A stretch of 64,000 nt of DNA from Sphingomonas alba. GTDB lineage: Bacteria > Pseudomonadota > Alphaproteobacteria > Sphingomonadales > Sphingomonadaceae. The first letter of the stretch is position 1. Each line of letters opens with the position of its first letter. Location: assembly GCF_023516555.1 (NCBI RefSeq), contig NZ_JAMGBD010000001.1, forward strand, positions 558,001 through 622,000, given 5' to 3'. Under the pieces are notes generated by a model. The model was not told where the DNA came from and did not search any database. It worked only from the letters and a program-made list of their open reading frames with translations. Shown here piece by piece: positions 28,186 through 37,505 of this stretch. A program made the position numbers and the translations under genes.

Positions 28186-29792
28186 CGGCCGCCTCCCCGC
28201 GCATCGATCCGGACGAACTGCCGGAACTGGCCGATATTCCCGATCTCCCGATAATGCACCCATTCGCTCCGGAATGCCGGATCCTCACCGTAGAACCCGA
28301 GGATGTCGAAGTGGCTGGGCCCTTGCGTATGCCCCCTGGTGTTGGTGTCCAGGAGCACAAGCGCCGGTTTCTTCCGAAGGTCGTAAAGGATGAAGTCGCG
28401 CGCATGCCTTTCGATCGATTGTGACCGTTCGCCCTTGGTCCGCAGTTGCATGACCGCTGGCAGGAACCATTGGGCATTCGTCCGCGAGCCATATTGCGCC
28501 GGCGCGTAAATTCCCGCCGGGAAGTTCGGATAGGTCCGGACGGTGATAACGAAGAAGCGGTCGCCCGCTGCGTGCCGGGCAATCGACGCATCGATCCGCT
28601 CAATCTGCCGATGCAGGCGGCCACCCGGGCGGGCCTCAGGCCACCAGCGAATGAATTCGACCTGCCAGAGCGTGAGGAACAACGCCGTCAAGGCTGCGGC
28701 GCCAATTCGCCATAGAAGTCCGAGGTTTTGGTCCAGGACAAATCGAGCCACAAGCAGGAGCGCAACCGCCCGCGCTGGCACCGCGTGATAGTCGTACCCC
28801 TTGTTCTGGATGAAGTAGGAGAAGACGAAGGCGGCGAACGCGACGGCCATGATCATTCCAAAACCGTCGCGCTTCTTGAATGCGATGACCGCGAATGGAA
28901 TTGTCCCCAGGATCACAGGCTTCAACTGAACGGCGACCTTCGAAATCGGCTGATCGAACGACCAGTAGATTTCCCGCACCAGCGGAATGGTCTCCAAAAG
29001 ATATGCCCGTTCAAACAGGAGCACCCAGAGCCCGTAGAACAGGATGACTGCCGCTGCGGCGATATTCTCCCAACGGAACAACGCTCTCGGCCTCTGTCCG
29101 CAAAACCAGAGGACGCCCTCAATCGCCAAGGGCAGGACCAGGAAATAGGGCTTCAGGGCAAAGCCGAGGCCAGCCAGGATTCCAATGGCGATCCGCCCCG
29201 AAGCGCCCGGCACCGCGCCTCCGTCGGCCAGCCGCGCGCTGAGCGCGAGATATGGCAGAACCAGGATGATCATCAGCGGCTCGCGCTGCCCGAATTCCCG
29301 TCCCTCGAGGGTGAGCAGGACAGCGATGCCTACGGCGGCGAGCAGCACCGAACGGTGCCAGTCCATGCCCGCGGGCCGCATCCGGATCAGGCAGGCAGCG
29401 GAAGCGATTCCCCCGATCATCAGCGCAACCTTGAACGGGACATCAAGCGGCACATGCAGCAGCGAAGCGATGACGTTGGTCGGCATCGACAAATACCAGG
29501 CAAGCGGCGGGTTGGGCTCGATGATGTCGCGCCCGTAAACGGCGCCATGCATCATCTCGCGGGCGCCCCACAGGACCCAGGCGACGTCGTGATTGGGATA
29601 AGTGCTGAATTGAATGAACAGGGCCAAGGCGGTCGGCAGTGCCAAGATGAGCAGCGCGACGGGCCAATTGGCACGGCCGACATCGCGGCCAGTATCCTGT
29701 GCGCGCAGAGTCATCCCTTCGGGGCCGGCCAGATCCGGGCCGTCTGCCGCCTGCGCTCCGATACTGACGTCCACCCTATTCCCCCCAGGCAT
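28182..29792 (-). CDS. Multi-pass membrane protein, GT-C glycosyltransferase-like
   Basis: 536 residues with about ten hydrophobic segments and a soluble C-terminal third. The first periplasmic loop contains NHDVAWVLWGAREM then GRDIIEPNPPLAWYL. A conserved acidic residue early in that loop is typical of GT-C enzymes that use polyprenyl-linked sugars, and FGQREPLMI follows. I do not recognise a named family, so the enzyme activity is inferred. The start may be ATG 29792 or GTG 29774, the latter with GGGGGG upstream. It heads the four-gene sugar unit and lies 29 bp after tamB. Confidence 0.8.
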   Translation of the reverse strand: MPGGNRVDVSIGAQAADGPDLAGPEGMTLRAQDTGRDVGRANWPVALLILALPTALALFIQFSTYPNHDVAWVLWGAREMMHGAVYGRDIIEPNPPLAWYLSMPTNVIASLLHVPLDVPFKVALMIGGIASAACLIRMRPAGMDWHRSVLLAAVGIAVLLTLEGREFGQREPLMIILVLPYLALSARLADGGAVPGASGRIAIGILAGLGFALKPYFLVLPLAIEGVLWFCGQRPRALFRWENIAAAAVILFYGLWVLLFERAYLLETIPLVREIYWSFDQPISKVAVQLKPVILGTIPFAVIAFKKRDGFGMIMAVAFAAFVFSYFIQNKGYDYHAVPARAVALLLVARFVLDQNLGLLWRIGAAALTALFLTLWQVEFIRWWPEARPGGRLHRQIERIDASIARHAAGDRFFVITVRTYPNFPAGIYAPAQYGSRTNAQWFLPAVMQLRTKGERSQSIERHARDFILYDLRKKPALVLLDTNTRGHTQGPSHFDILGFYGEDPAFRSEWVHYREIGNIGQFRQFVRIDARGGGR

Positions 29793-29821
29793 TCCACTAA
29801 CACTGCCTCGTCCAAAAGTGG

Positions 29822-32800
29822 TTAATAATCCTTGGAGATTCGGACGTTGGCGCTGGCCCGGCCGATGGTCGAAACGCTCGACAGGACCGATAGCCAGCGC
29901 GTGACCTGATATTCGACCCGTGTCGCCGAATAGCCCTGCCCGTCGGTGATCACCTCGACGAACAATTTGCGACCGAGATACTTGCCGGCGGAGATCGACG
30001 TCTTCTGCCCGGTGGCAACATCGGCCGGCACGATCCGCAGCCGGTCGAGGCCGACGGCACGCCGCACGGCATTGATCGGATCAAGGCTGCCATTGCCCGA
30101 TTGGAGCGCGGCGATCGCCGAGGCCAGCTGGATCGCTTCAGGCGCCGACAGGTTCGTGATCGATGTCCCGAACAGGATGCGGGACAAGAGCTCGTCCTGC
30201 GGCAGTGCGGGCACGCTCGCGAAGGTGATTTCCGGCTTAAGGCCCGTGCCCCGGACATTGACGCTGGCGTCGAGTCCCTGGACCTGGGCCTCGGCGCGGA
30301 TGTCGAGCAAGGGATCAACCGGGCTTTCGCCGCGGAAGCGAATAATGCCATGCTCCAGCCGGAAGCTGCGACCCGCGAACTCATATTCGCCGCGGTCGAG
30401 ATCGGCCTCGCCGGTCAGGCGCGGCGCCGCGACAGACCCGCCGATTTTGAGGTCGGTCCGCCAAAGGCTGTCGATACCGAGGCCGCGCACCGTGAGGTCC
30501 TTGCCCGAGACCTTGAGGTCGAGGTTCCAGGGAGCAAGCTGAGAAATCTCGATGACGTCGTCCTCATCGCGGCCGACATGCCTGACCTGGAGCTGCGGTA
30601 CCGAGGCGGCGGCGCTCGCCTTGCCGAGCGTGAATCGGCCCTTGTCGAGATGAAGCTGGCCGGAAATGCGCCCGCCGTGCCCGCTCGAATGGATGGAAAT
30701 CGGCCCGGTGACCGTTGCGGCCAAATCGTCGCGATCGAGAAGCTGGGCCTTGTCGACGTTGAAGTCGAGATCGAACGAAGGCGAGCCGCCTGAGAAATTG
30801 ACGGTGCCGGTCCCGGAGATCGAGCCGCCCGCTGTCCGCCCGGCGATACTGTCGAGGACCAGCCGCGACCCGCCGAACCGCCCATTGGCGTTGAGGCCGG
30901 TGACGACCATGCCGGTGACCGCGCTCTCGATGCGCGCATTCTGGGTCCTCAGCGACCCGCGAATGACGGGGTCCACCAGGCGGCCATTGATATCGGCGCC
31001 GATCGCGACGGGACCGGACAAATCGAAGACCTCGACGCCCGACAGCCGCCACAATGTGTCCGCTGGCCCGGCGTATCGCAGCTGCAGGAGCATCGGTGCA
31101 TTGGCGAGCGCGGCGACGATCGGGCCTTGTCCCACTGGCGTGAATCGCGCTTGCGCCCGGCCGATCGTCTTGCCTTCGCTGACCGCGACGGCGCGCATGG
31201 CAGCCTTCCCACCCTGGAGAACGGCGGCAAGGCCGACATCGATCGGCTTCGACGACAGCACCAGGCCCGCCCGGCTCAAGCCCCGAATGCGCAGGTCGGC
31301 ACGGCCGTTCGGCATCCCGTCGGCACCGCGCCAGCTATAGTTGAGCTGGCCATTGGCGCTGCCGCTCAGGTCCAGGTTCGGCCACAGCATGTCGAGCAGT
31401 TCGAGCGGCATGGCCTGCACGGAAGCGTGGAGCTCCGGATGGTTGCCGGTGCTACCGGAAACGGTCGCTTGTCCGCCTGAAAAGCGGATGCGTGTCGGCG
31501 CAATCTGCCAGCCGCCGTCGGCCCTGGTCAACACCGCCGGGCTTTCCAGCACCAGCTCGCGCCGTTCGATCTGACCGCGCCCGGTGAGCTTGATCTGATC
31601 CGGAGTGATATCGGCAAGTGTCACCAGCTCGAAAGCCTGCCCGCGACGGCCGGCAAGCGCCGCGCGAACCTGTCCCGCGCCGTTCACCAGCTTTCCGTTG
31701 ACGGTCAGCCGCGCGAGGCTGACCGCGCCATAATTGATGCCTCGGCCAATCATCGTGCCGTTGAGCGAGGTGCGGCCTTCTTCGAGCAGGATCGTGCCGT
31801 CGAGCTTGCCGGAGCGAATGGCGATTTCCGTAACGCCGGGAATCCTTGCATTGCTGGCAGCGAGGTTAGCCTCGATCTTTTGAGCGTCATTGACCGGCGA
31901 GAAGGTGAGGGTTCCGTCGATGCCTCCGCCCGCAAGCGCGAGCACGCCGGTGAAACCGCCCGGATCGGCACGGAGGTCGCCGTGCCCGCTCGTCCCGGCG
32001 ACATTCAATGCGGCGATCGAGATCACCGTTCGCCCGCCTTTCGGAAGCAGAATCCGGCCATTGCTGGTGAATGGCCCGAGCTTCGACCCGCCGGCCGCCT
32101 TGTAATCGAACCCCGCCGCGGTCGGGTCGAGCAGCAGCCGCATGCCCTTGATGCCCATCGCCTCGTTCGGGCTGTCCAGCAGGATGTCGAGCTTCGGCCG
32201 CTCGATATGGCCATCGAGGATGAGCTTCAGCGGACCGTATTTCGCCTGCTTGCCCCGCGCCTCGATATGGAAAGTGCCGTCCTTGAACCGGACACCCGTC
32301 CCCGACAGGCGAAGGTCGCTCGAATAAAGCTGCAGGTTGGAAAGGTGCAGGAGCCCGTCCTCGGTGCGCTCAAGGTCGGTCGTCAATCGCGGCAGGCTGC
32401 CTGTCAGGTCCTTGAAGAAACTATTGTCCAGCCGCCGGACCCAGGCCTCGGCCTTGCCCAGCACCCTGGCCTTGCCTCCGGCGCCGGGAACCACGTGCAA
32501 GTCGGTCTTCACATCGACGATGCCGAGGCCGGGGATCAAATAGCGCGTCATCCCGCCGGAGATGACGATGTCGAATTTGCCGGTCTTGAGATCGATCATC
32601 AGCGAAATCTTGCCGCTGAGCTTGTCGCTTCTCAGCGTCAGATTGTCGCCACGCACCAGTGCAGGGGTGATCGCTAGAATGCCCTCGATGCGAGCATTGG
32701 CAAGGATCGCGCCGGCGACATCGCCGACGCCAGTCACCGCCCGCGCCTGCAGCCGCAGCGGCACCCTCATCGGCCACGGACCAGCGCGGCCGCGGCCCTC

Positions 32801-34003
32801 GGCGCGCACATCGACAAAGCCGGTGTTGTCGAACTTCACGTTCGGCGAGGTGAGGCGATAGGAATAATCGGCGCGCCCGAACTCGCCATCGAGCGTCCAG
32901 ACCAGCCGGACGTCGCGACCGGTCATGTTCTTGAACAGTGACGGCGGCCGCAACAAATCGACGCCGAGCCGGACGTGCCGGTAGGCGCCCTCGGCCATGT
33001 CGATCCGGCCGCGTGCCACCGCCCGCAATGAGGGGGATGCGAGCCGCACCTCGCCATCCAGCTGCCGCTGAAGGAAGGTCGCGGCTCCGCGAATGCTGAT
33101 CACCGGCGCCGCCAGTCGCAGCGCCTTGCCCTTGAGGAAGGGCTCGGCGGCGACCTGCCCGTTCAGCTGGTAACGGCCGTTATCCGCGCCGAGCGCCAAC
33201 CGCGCCACCGCCTTGTCGGCGAGATCCATCACGGCATGGCCGCGCCACCGCTTCCACGTGCCGTCGCCCTCGACGACCAGGTTCATCGGCCGCTTCGACC
33301 CGAACAATGCGGGCAACAGACCATTGGCCGGCGCGCTGGCGCGAACGTCGATGTCGAACTTGTTGCCGTCAGGCTCGGCATCGAGGTTGACCAGCAGCCG
33401 GTCGCCACCCTTCAGCGCTCCGTCGAGGCGAACGATGGCGCGGCCCTTGGCGATGTCGGCATGGCCCGACAGCTTGCCCACCCGCTCCGGGCCCGCCACT
33501 CCCGCCGCGACTTCGAAGCGACGGACCTCGAGCTTGCCGATATGGATGTCGAACTTTGGCAGGGTCGGACCCTTGCGCCCGGTCGGCTTGAGCTTCGGCA
33601 GGCGGACCAGCCTCAGCCGATCCGCTTCCAGCCGGTCGATGGTCAGGCTGTTGGTCAGCCAGGCCATGGGCGACCAGTCGAGCCTGATCTCGGGAGACGT
33701 CAGGAAAACGCCTTTGCTATCGAGGGCCTGGACGTTGCGGAGCCGGCTTTCGCTGAAGATCGAGCCTTCGATCCGGCCGATGCGGAACCTGAGGCCGGAT
33801 TTCGTTTCAATCTGCTCCAGCCGGTCGACCAGCCAGCGGTGGCCGGGCGCTGTGTCGAGCGCGACCAAAGCAATGCTTAGCAGGATCATCAGCGCGACAA
33901 GCAAGGTCGCGACTTCGCCGGCCAGACGGCGGGACCAATGCGGTTTGATCCTGATCGGCGGCGGGCCGGCTCCCTCCCCTTCCCGGATCGCCAGCTCCGC
34001 CAT
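29822..34003 (-). CDS. tamB: Translocation and assembly module protein TamB
   Basis: 1393 residues. One N-terminal membrane helix (LVALMILLSIALVALDT) is followed by a very long periplasmic beta-helical region and the C-terminal TamB (DUF490) domain, including LPALPQDELLSRILFG-type sequence. TamB bridges inner and outer membranes with TamA and is linked to outer-membrane protein insertion and phospholipid transport. Length and pairing with tamA match the family. The ATG at 34003 overlaps the tamA stop. Confidence 0.96.
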   Translation of the reverse strand: MAELAIREGEGAGPPPIRIKPHWSRRLAGEVATLLVALMILLSIALVALDTAPGHRWLVDRLEQIETKSGLRFRIGRIEGSIFSESRLRNVQALDSKGVFLTSPEIRLDWSPMAWLTNSLTIDRLEADRLRLVRLPKLKPTGRKGPTLPKFDIHIGKLEVRRFEVAAGVAGPERVGKLSGHADIAKGRAIVRLDGALKGGDRLLVNLDAEPDGNKFDIDVRASAPANGLLPALFGSKRPMNLVVEGDGTWKRWRGHAVMDLADKAVARLALGADNGRYQLNGQVAAEPFLKGKALRLAAPVISIRGAATFLQRQLDGEVRLASPSLRAVARGRIDMAEGAYRHVRLGVDLLRPPSLFKNMTGRDVRLVWTLDGEFGRADYSYRLTSPNVKFDNTGFVDVRAEGRGRAGPWPMRVPLRLQARAVTGVGDVAGAILANARIEGILAITPALVRGDNLTLRSDKLSGKISLMIDLKTGKFDIVISGGMTRYLIPGLGIVDVKTDLHVVPGAGGKARVLGKAEAWVRRLDNSFFKDLTGSLPRLTTDLERTEDGLLHLSNLQLYSSDLRLSGTGVRFKDGTFHIEARGKQAKYGPLKLILDGHIERPKLDILLDSPNEAMGIKGMRLLLDPTAAGFDYKAAGGSKLGPFTSNGRILLPKGGRTVISIAALNVAGTSGHGDLRADPGGFTGVLALAGGGIDGTLTFSPVNDAQKIEANLAASNARIPGVTEIAIRSGKLDGTILLEEGRTSLNGTMIGRGINYGAVSLARLTVNGKLVNGAGQVRAALAGRRGQAFELVTLADITPDQIKLTGRGQIERRELVLESPAVLTRADGGWQIAPTRIRFSGGQATVSGSTGNHPELHASVQAMPLELLDMLWPNLDLSGSANGQLNYSWRGADGMPNGRADLRIRGLSRAGLVLSSKPIDVGLAAVLQGGKAAMRAVAVSEGKTIGRAQARFTPVGQGPIVAALANAPMLLQLRYAGPADTLWRLSGVEVFDLSGPVAIGADINGRLVDPVIRGSLRTQNARIESAVTGMVVTGLNANGRFGGSRLVLDSIAGRTAGGSISGTGTVNFSGGSPSFDLDFNVDKAQLLDRDDLAATVTGPISIHSSGHGGRISGQLHLDKGRFTLGKASAAASVPQLQVRHVGRDEDDVIEISQLAPWNLDLKVSGKDLTVRGLGIDSLWRTDLKIGGSVAAPRLTGEADLDRGEYEFAGRSFRLEHGIIRFRGESPVDPLLDIRAEAQVQGLDASVNVRGTGLKPEITFASVPALPQDELLSRILFGTSITNLSAPEAIQLASAIAALQSGNGSLDPINAVRRAVGLDRLRIVPADVATGQKTSISAGKYLGRKLFVEVITDGQGYSATRVEYQVTRWLSVLSSVSTIGRASANVRISKDY

Positions 34004-36006
34004 CAGAAGGCCTGGCCCAGCGAGACCACGACGGCGACCCGGCTGTCGCCATGCTGCGGGTTGAGCGGAGTGCCGACATCCACGCGGATCGGGCCGAAGC
34101 TGGAATAATAACGAACACCCAGGCCCGCACCCAATTGCCAGTCCCTAAGGTCCGGCAGGGATTCGGTCGACAGGGTGCCACCGTCGAAGAAGGGCACGAT
34201 CCCGAAATTGCCGCCGAAGGCCTTCAGGCGGATCCGCGCTTCAAGACCGAACTCGGCAAGGCTGCGGCCGCCGATCGGATCGTCGTCAATGTCGTGCGGG
34301 CCAAGGCGCTGGTAGCCATAGCCGCGGACCGAACCGCCGCCGCCTGAATAGAAGCGACGTGAAGGGGCGATGTCGTCCCGCGAAGCGCCGACGATCGTGC
34401 CCACGCGGATGCGCCCGGCCAGCACGACGCTGGTCGACATCGGATGGTAGGCGCTCGCGTCGAACTGGGCGCGGGCATAAGTGAAAGTGCCGGCGTGGAA
34501 GCTGACCTCGGGGCTGATCCTGCCGCCCAGGCGGAAGCCCTTCTTCGGGTCCAGCAGGCTGTCGCTCCCATCGTAATTCAGGCTCAGCGGAAGCGCGGCG
34601 ATGTAGAATGTCCGGCGCCTCGATTCGCCGGTCGCCTCGATCGTGTCGCGCTCGTCCGTCGCCAGCACTTCGCCGCCGACACTCCAGGTCCACTTCTTCT
34701 GCCAAATGAAATTGCTCTGCCGCTCGAGGCTGCCCGACAGCGACAAGGTCTTGGCGTCAAACGCGTCCACGTCGAGATGGCTCGCCGATATTTGCGCGTT
34801 CAGCACCTGGTCGCGGCGCAGGTAATTGTTCCTGCGAACCGTGACGGCCGCCAACTGCTCTTGCGTGCCGGCGACGCCGCGAACGGTCAGCGCGCCTTCC
34901 GGATTGAAGAAATTGCGGTGGGTCCAGCTGCCCTCCAGCCGGACACCCTCGCCAGTGCCGTAACCAAGCTCGCCGGCCAGTGTACGCATCGGCGCCGGCT
35001 CGAGGTGGACGGCGACATCGACGATCCCGCCGTCGTTGCGCGGCACCAGCTTGGTCTCGACCGATGCGACGAGTCCGGTTGCGATCAAGGCACGGCGTAA
35101 ATCGTCGACCTCGGACCGCTCATACACGTCGCCGGGATGGAAGCGGGCGATGCGGCTGACATGCTTCGCGCCCAGCGGCGGCTGGCCGGTGACCGTGATC
35201 TCCCCGAAATGCGCAACCGGTCCGGTCTTGATCGGCAAGACGAGGGTCGCCGTCGCATGCTCATGGTCGAGGACGATGTCCTGGTCGCCGATCTCGGCGA
35301 GCGCGAAGCCTTCCTCGCCGAGCGCCACCTTCAGCGCCACGCCGGCATCGATCACCTTCTGTGCGACGACCGGGTCTCCGGCCTTGACCGCAAACGCCTC
35401 GCGCAGCTTGGCTGTCCGCTCGCCGCCGGCATCGATCCCGGGCAGCTCGACCGACTGGAAACTGTAGCGCGGCCCCGGGGTCGCACTGAGGTCCACAAGG
35501 ATTCGGTCGCCTTCCAGCTTGATGCTGGGATCGACCGTCGCATCATAATAGCCTTGCGATTGAAGCAGGCTCACGAGCAGGTCCGCGTCGGCCCGCGCCC
35601 GCCGATCGATCTGCGCGGCATTGGCCGCGTCCTTCTCGTCCTTGCGTAGCGCCGACTGGTCGTGGAAACTCTTCTCGATTGCTTCGACATCGGCGATGCC
35701 GCCAATGCCTTCGATCTTCCAGCTATAGCGCCGCGTTGCCTCGGCATCTTCGATTGCGGACGCTTCGCTCTCCTGAGAAGCCGGTTGCGCGGTCTCCCCA
35801 GGCTCTGGTGCAGGCACCGGGTCGGGCCGGTTCATGTCGGGCCAGTCGACGCCCAGGTCCGGCATCGGATCGAGCGGCGCATTGGGGTCGAGCTCGCCCG
35901 AATTCGGCATCGGGTCTTGCGCGGAAACCGGGAACGGCAAGGCCAGCCCGCAAATTACCGCGGCCAGCAGGTACGCTCTGCCCCGCCCCATCGCTCCCGA
36001 TACCAT
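34003..36006 (-). CDS. tamA: Outer-membrane protein TamA (Omp85 family)
   Basis: 667 residues. A signal peptide (LLAAVICGLALPFPVSAQD) is followed by an acidic proline-rich linker, POTRA-like repeats (about residues 90-320) and a C-terminal 16-strand Omp85 barrel with the SGGGGSVRGYGYQRLGP motif. The chain ends with a C-terminal phenylalanine (SLGQAF), the outer-membrane sorting signal. It works with TamB. Either ATG 36006 or ATG 35991 could be the start; the second has GGGAG just upstream. Confidence 0.95.
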   Translation of the reverse strand: MVSGAMGRGRAYLLAAVICGLALPFPVSAQDPMPNSGELDPNAPLDPMPDLGVDWPDMNRPDPVPAPEPGETAQPASQESEASAIEDAEATRRYSWKIEGIGGIADVEAIEKSFHDQSALRKDEKDAANAAQIDRRARADADLLVSLLQSQGYYDATVDPSIKLEGDRILVDLSATPGPRYSFQSVELPGIDAGGERTAKLREAFAVKAGDPVVAQKVIDAGVALKVALGEEGFALAEIGDQDIVLDHEHATATLVLPIKTGPVAHFGEITVTGQPPLGAKHVSRIARFHPGDVYERSEVDDLRRALIATGLVASVETKLVPRNDGGIVDVAVHLEPAPMRTLAGELGYGTGEGVRLEGSWTHRNFFNPEGALTVRGVAGTQEQLAAVTVRRNNYLRRDQVLNAQISASHLDVDAFDAKTLSLSGSLERQSNFIWQKKWTWSVGGEVLATDERDTIEATGESRRRTFYIAALPLSLNYDGSDSLLDPKKGFRLGGRISPEVSFHAGTFTYARAQFDASAYHPMSTSVVLAGRIRVGTIVGASRDDIAPSRRFYSGGGGSVRGYGYQRLGPHDIDDDPIGGRSLAEFGLEARIRLKAFGGNFGIVPFFDGGTLSTESLPDLRDWQLGAGLGVRYYSSFGPIRVDVGTPLNPQHGDSRVAVVVSLGQAF

Positions 36007-36071
36007 GACTGCAGCCTAGCCAGCGCACCTGAACGGCGCCAGTGCGGACGGCCCTGAGTTGGACGAATTTC

Positions 36072-36281
36072 TTAGTGGATCGTGCCTTGCGGTTCGTCGC
36101 CGTGAAGCGCGTCGATCAGCCGCTCCACCTGCCGCCAGTGGCAGAACTTCAAAATGTTCTCCGCTTCGCGGCTCTTCTCGGCGCGGACAGCCGCCTGCAA
36201 CGCCGCCTCGCCTCCGAACTCGCGGATCAGGTCCTGGGCGTCGGTCAGGCTGGTGCGGGAGGCGATGAAGAGGTCGTCCAT
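36072..36281 (-). CDS. Small conserved-looking protein, unknown function
   Basis: 69 residues, mostly helical and charged, without signal or membrane segment: MDDLFIASRTSLTDAQDLIR at the start and a FCHWRQVERLIDAL segment. Codon use is like its neighbours. No family is recognised. It is 65 bp upstream of tamA on the same strand and may share its promoter. The purine-rich stretch before the ATG is a weak ribosome-binding site, so the call rests on composition and context. Confidence 0.65.
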   Translation of the reverse strand: MDDLFIASRTSLTDAQDLIREFGGEAALQAAVRAEKSREAENILKFCHWRQVERLIDALHGDEPQGTIH

Positions 36282-36381
36282 TCGCCCCGCCTTAACGGGC
36301 GAAGCTTCACGTCCCGCGCATGAACGCGGTCAACACAACGTTAGCCATGACGGGTCGAACGTTTACCGGTTTTAACTCCAG

Positions 36382-36395
36382 CTAACTTAAGTTAG
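36382..36395. promoter_or_regulatory. Palindrome CTAACTTAAGTTAG upstream of PilZ gene
   Basis: A perfect 14 bp palindrome, followed directly by GTTAAC, 28 bp before the start of the tandem PilZ gene in an AT-rich patch. It is a candidate operator. The TTAA-N6-TTAA spacing is one base short of the CtrA consensus (N7), so I do not assign it to CtrA. Confidence 0.45.
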
Positions 36396-36422
36396 GTTAA
36401 CGGCAACTGGGGGGGGTGTCTC

Positions 36423-36980
36423 TTGGACACATTTGAACCGCGTCCGGAACGGCGGGCAGTCGACCTTAATGGCTATGCAATGCTGCCCGACGGCAGCTCG
36501 GTCGAAGCGGTGCTCGTCGATCTGTCCTATGAGGGCTGCAGGATACGATCCTCGGCGCCTTTGACGCCGGGCGACAGGATCCGGCTCAGCGTGTCGCGCA
36601 TGGGGCTGATCGAAGCCGACGTCCGCTGGTACGACGATGGCGTGGCAGGCCTGGCCTTCACGGTCCAGGACGCGCCGGGCCAGACGCACTGGCCGCGGCA
36701 GAGCGAGCGTGTCCCGGTGACCGCGACCGTCACCCTGCGCAAGCCCGGCAAGCCCCACTTCCAGGCCAAGGTGTTCGACGTCTCGCCCGAGGGTTGCAAG
36801 GTCGAGTTCGTCGATCGGCCGAATGTCGGCGACTGCGTCTGGATCAAGCTTGGCAGTTTCGAAAACCTGGAAGCCGAGGTCTGCTGGGTCGCCGGCAGCC
36901 TGATGGGCCTCAACTTCACCAAGTCCTTTCACCCGGCGGTGTTCGGCTTGCTGATGGAACAGCTAGGCCAGACGCGTTGA
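36423..36980 (+). CDS. Tandem PilZ-domain protein
   Basis: 185 residues consisting almost entirely of two PilZ domains. Domain 1 has R-PER-R and DLSYEG, domain 2 has R-QSE-R and DVSPEG, so both keep cyclic-di-GMP contact residues. A related, longer two-PilZ protein lies at 22.4 kb. The TTG start at 36423 has a run of eight G bases upstream. An AT-rich region with a 14 bp palindrome precedes it. The role is likely cyclic-di-GMP sensing; the output is unknown. Confidence 0.85.
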   Translation: MDTFEPRPERRAVDLNGYAMLPDGSSVEAVLVDLSYEGCRIRSSAPLTPGDRIRLSVSRMGLIEADVRWYDDGVAGLAFTVQDAPGQTHWPRQSERVPVTATVTLRKPGKPHFQAKVFDVSPEGCKVEFVDRPNVGDCVWIKLGSFENLEAEVCWVAGSLMGLNFTKSFHPAVFGLLMEQLGQTR

Positions 36981-37011
36981 GCGCGCGCCCTTAGTCTGCC
37001 ATGAGCGGCGC

Positions 37012-37182
37012 ATGGCGACACGCAACAAGGCAGCCGGCGGTTTCTTCCTGATCCTCGCCATATTCGGCGGGTTCATCTGGGGCCTGATGAGCGGCCTGCC
37101 GCTGGAAGGCGCGGTTCTTGGCACACTGATCGGCATCGTGCTGGCGGTCGGTGTCTGGCTGGTCGACCGGCGCCGAGGGTAG
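37012..37182 (+). CDS. Small membrane protein, unknown function
   Basis: 56 residues: a short basic N-terminus (MATRNKAAGG) and two hydrophobic stretches (FFLILAIFGGFIWGLM and AVLGTLIGIVLAVGVWLV) with a basic end DRRRG, consistent with a two-helix inner-membrane hairpin. No family is recognised. It follows the PilZ gene by 31 bp and may be co-transcribed. Ribosome-binding support is weak (GAG nine bases upstream), so the evidence is mainly the protein-like composition. Confidence 0.7.
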   Translation: MATRNKAAGGFFLILAIFGGFIWGLMSGLPLEGAVLGTLIGIVLAVGVWLVDRRRG

Positions 37183-37214
37183 AGTCCGCTTTCGACCCAT
37201 TGCGGTCATTAGCG
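37183..37214. repeat. GTCCGCTTTC repeat, left copy
   Basis: GAGTCCGCTTTCGACCCATT followed by GCGGTCATTAGC. The arms around the central stretch are near-complementary, so it could fold as an imperfect hairpin. A second degenerate copy in the same orientation is at 37506-37534, on the other side of the small acyl-carrier-like gene. I recall similar sequence as a dispersed repeat in sphingomonads, unverified here. Confidence 0.6.
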
Positions 37215-37234
37215 GTCCCTGCGATCCTGCGCCG

Positions 37235-37483
37235 ATGGCCAAATTAGACGAAATTGAATCTCGCATCAGAAACGAGGTTGCGAAGTGCAAAGGGGTGCTG
37301 CCTGCGGATATCGGCCTCGACGATCCCGTAGTCGAAGACATCGGACTTCATGGTGACGATTTTACGGAGATAGCAGCCTATCTACATGGGCATTACGATG
37401 TCCGGCCTCCTTTAAATGTCTACAAAGCCGGCATGACTATCAAAGACTGGGCAAAGATCATTAGCGATGCCTCTCGCAAGTGA
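37235..37483 (+). CDS. Small acyl-carrier-like (DUF1493-like) protein
   Basis: 82 residues. The centre reads VVEDIGLHGDDFTEIAAYL, which resembles the D-G-D turn and helix of DUF1493/acyl-carrier-like proteins, in which the serine of true carriers is absent. Function is unknown. The coding sequence is visibly more AT-rich and uses rarer codons than its neighbours, suggesting acquisition. It is bracketed by two copies of a GTCCGCTTTC repeat. The start is ATG 37235; a frame open further upstream only reads through the preceding small gene and the repeat. Confidence 0.7.
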   Translation: MAKLDEIESRIRNEVAKCKGVLPADIGLDDPVVEDIGLHGDDFTEIAAYLHGHYDVRPPLNVYKAGMTIKDWAKIISDASRK

Positions 37484-37505
37484 CGGATTCTTTCAGCGTT
37501 TCCGT

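Noticed and set aside
36378-36400. CtrA box upstream of the PilZ gene
   Set aside because: The two TTAA halves are six, not seven, bases apart.
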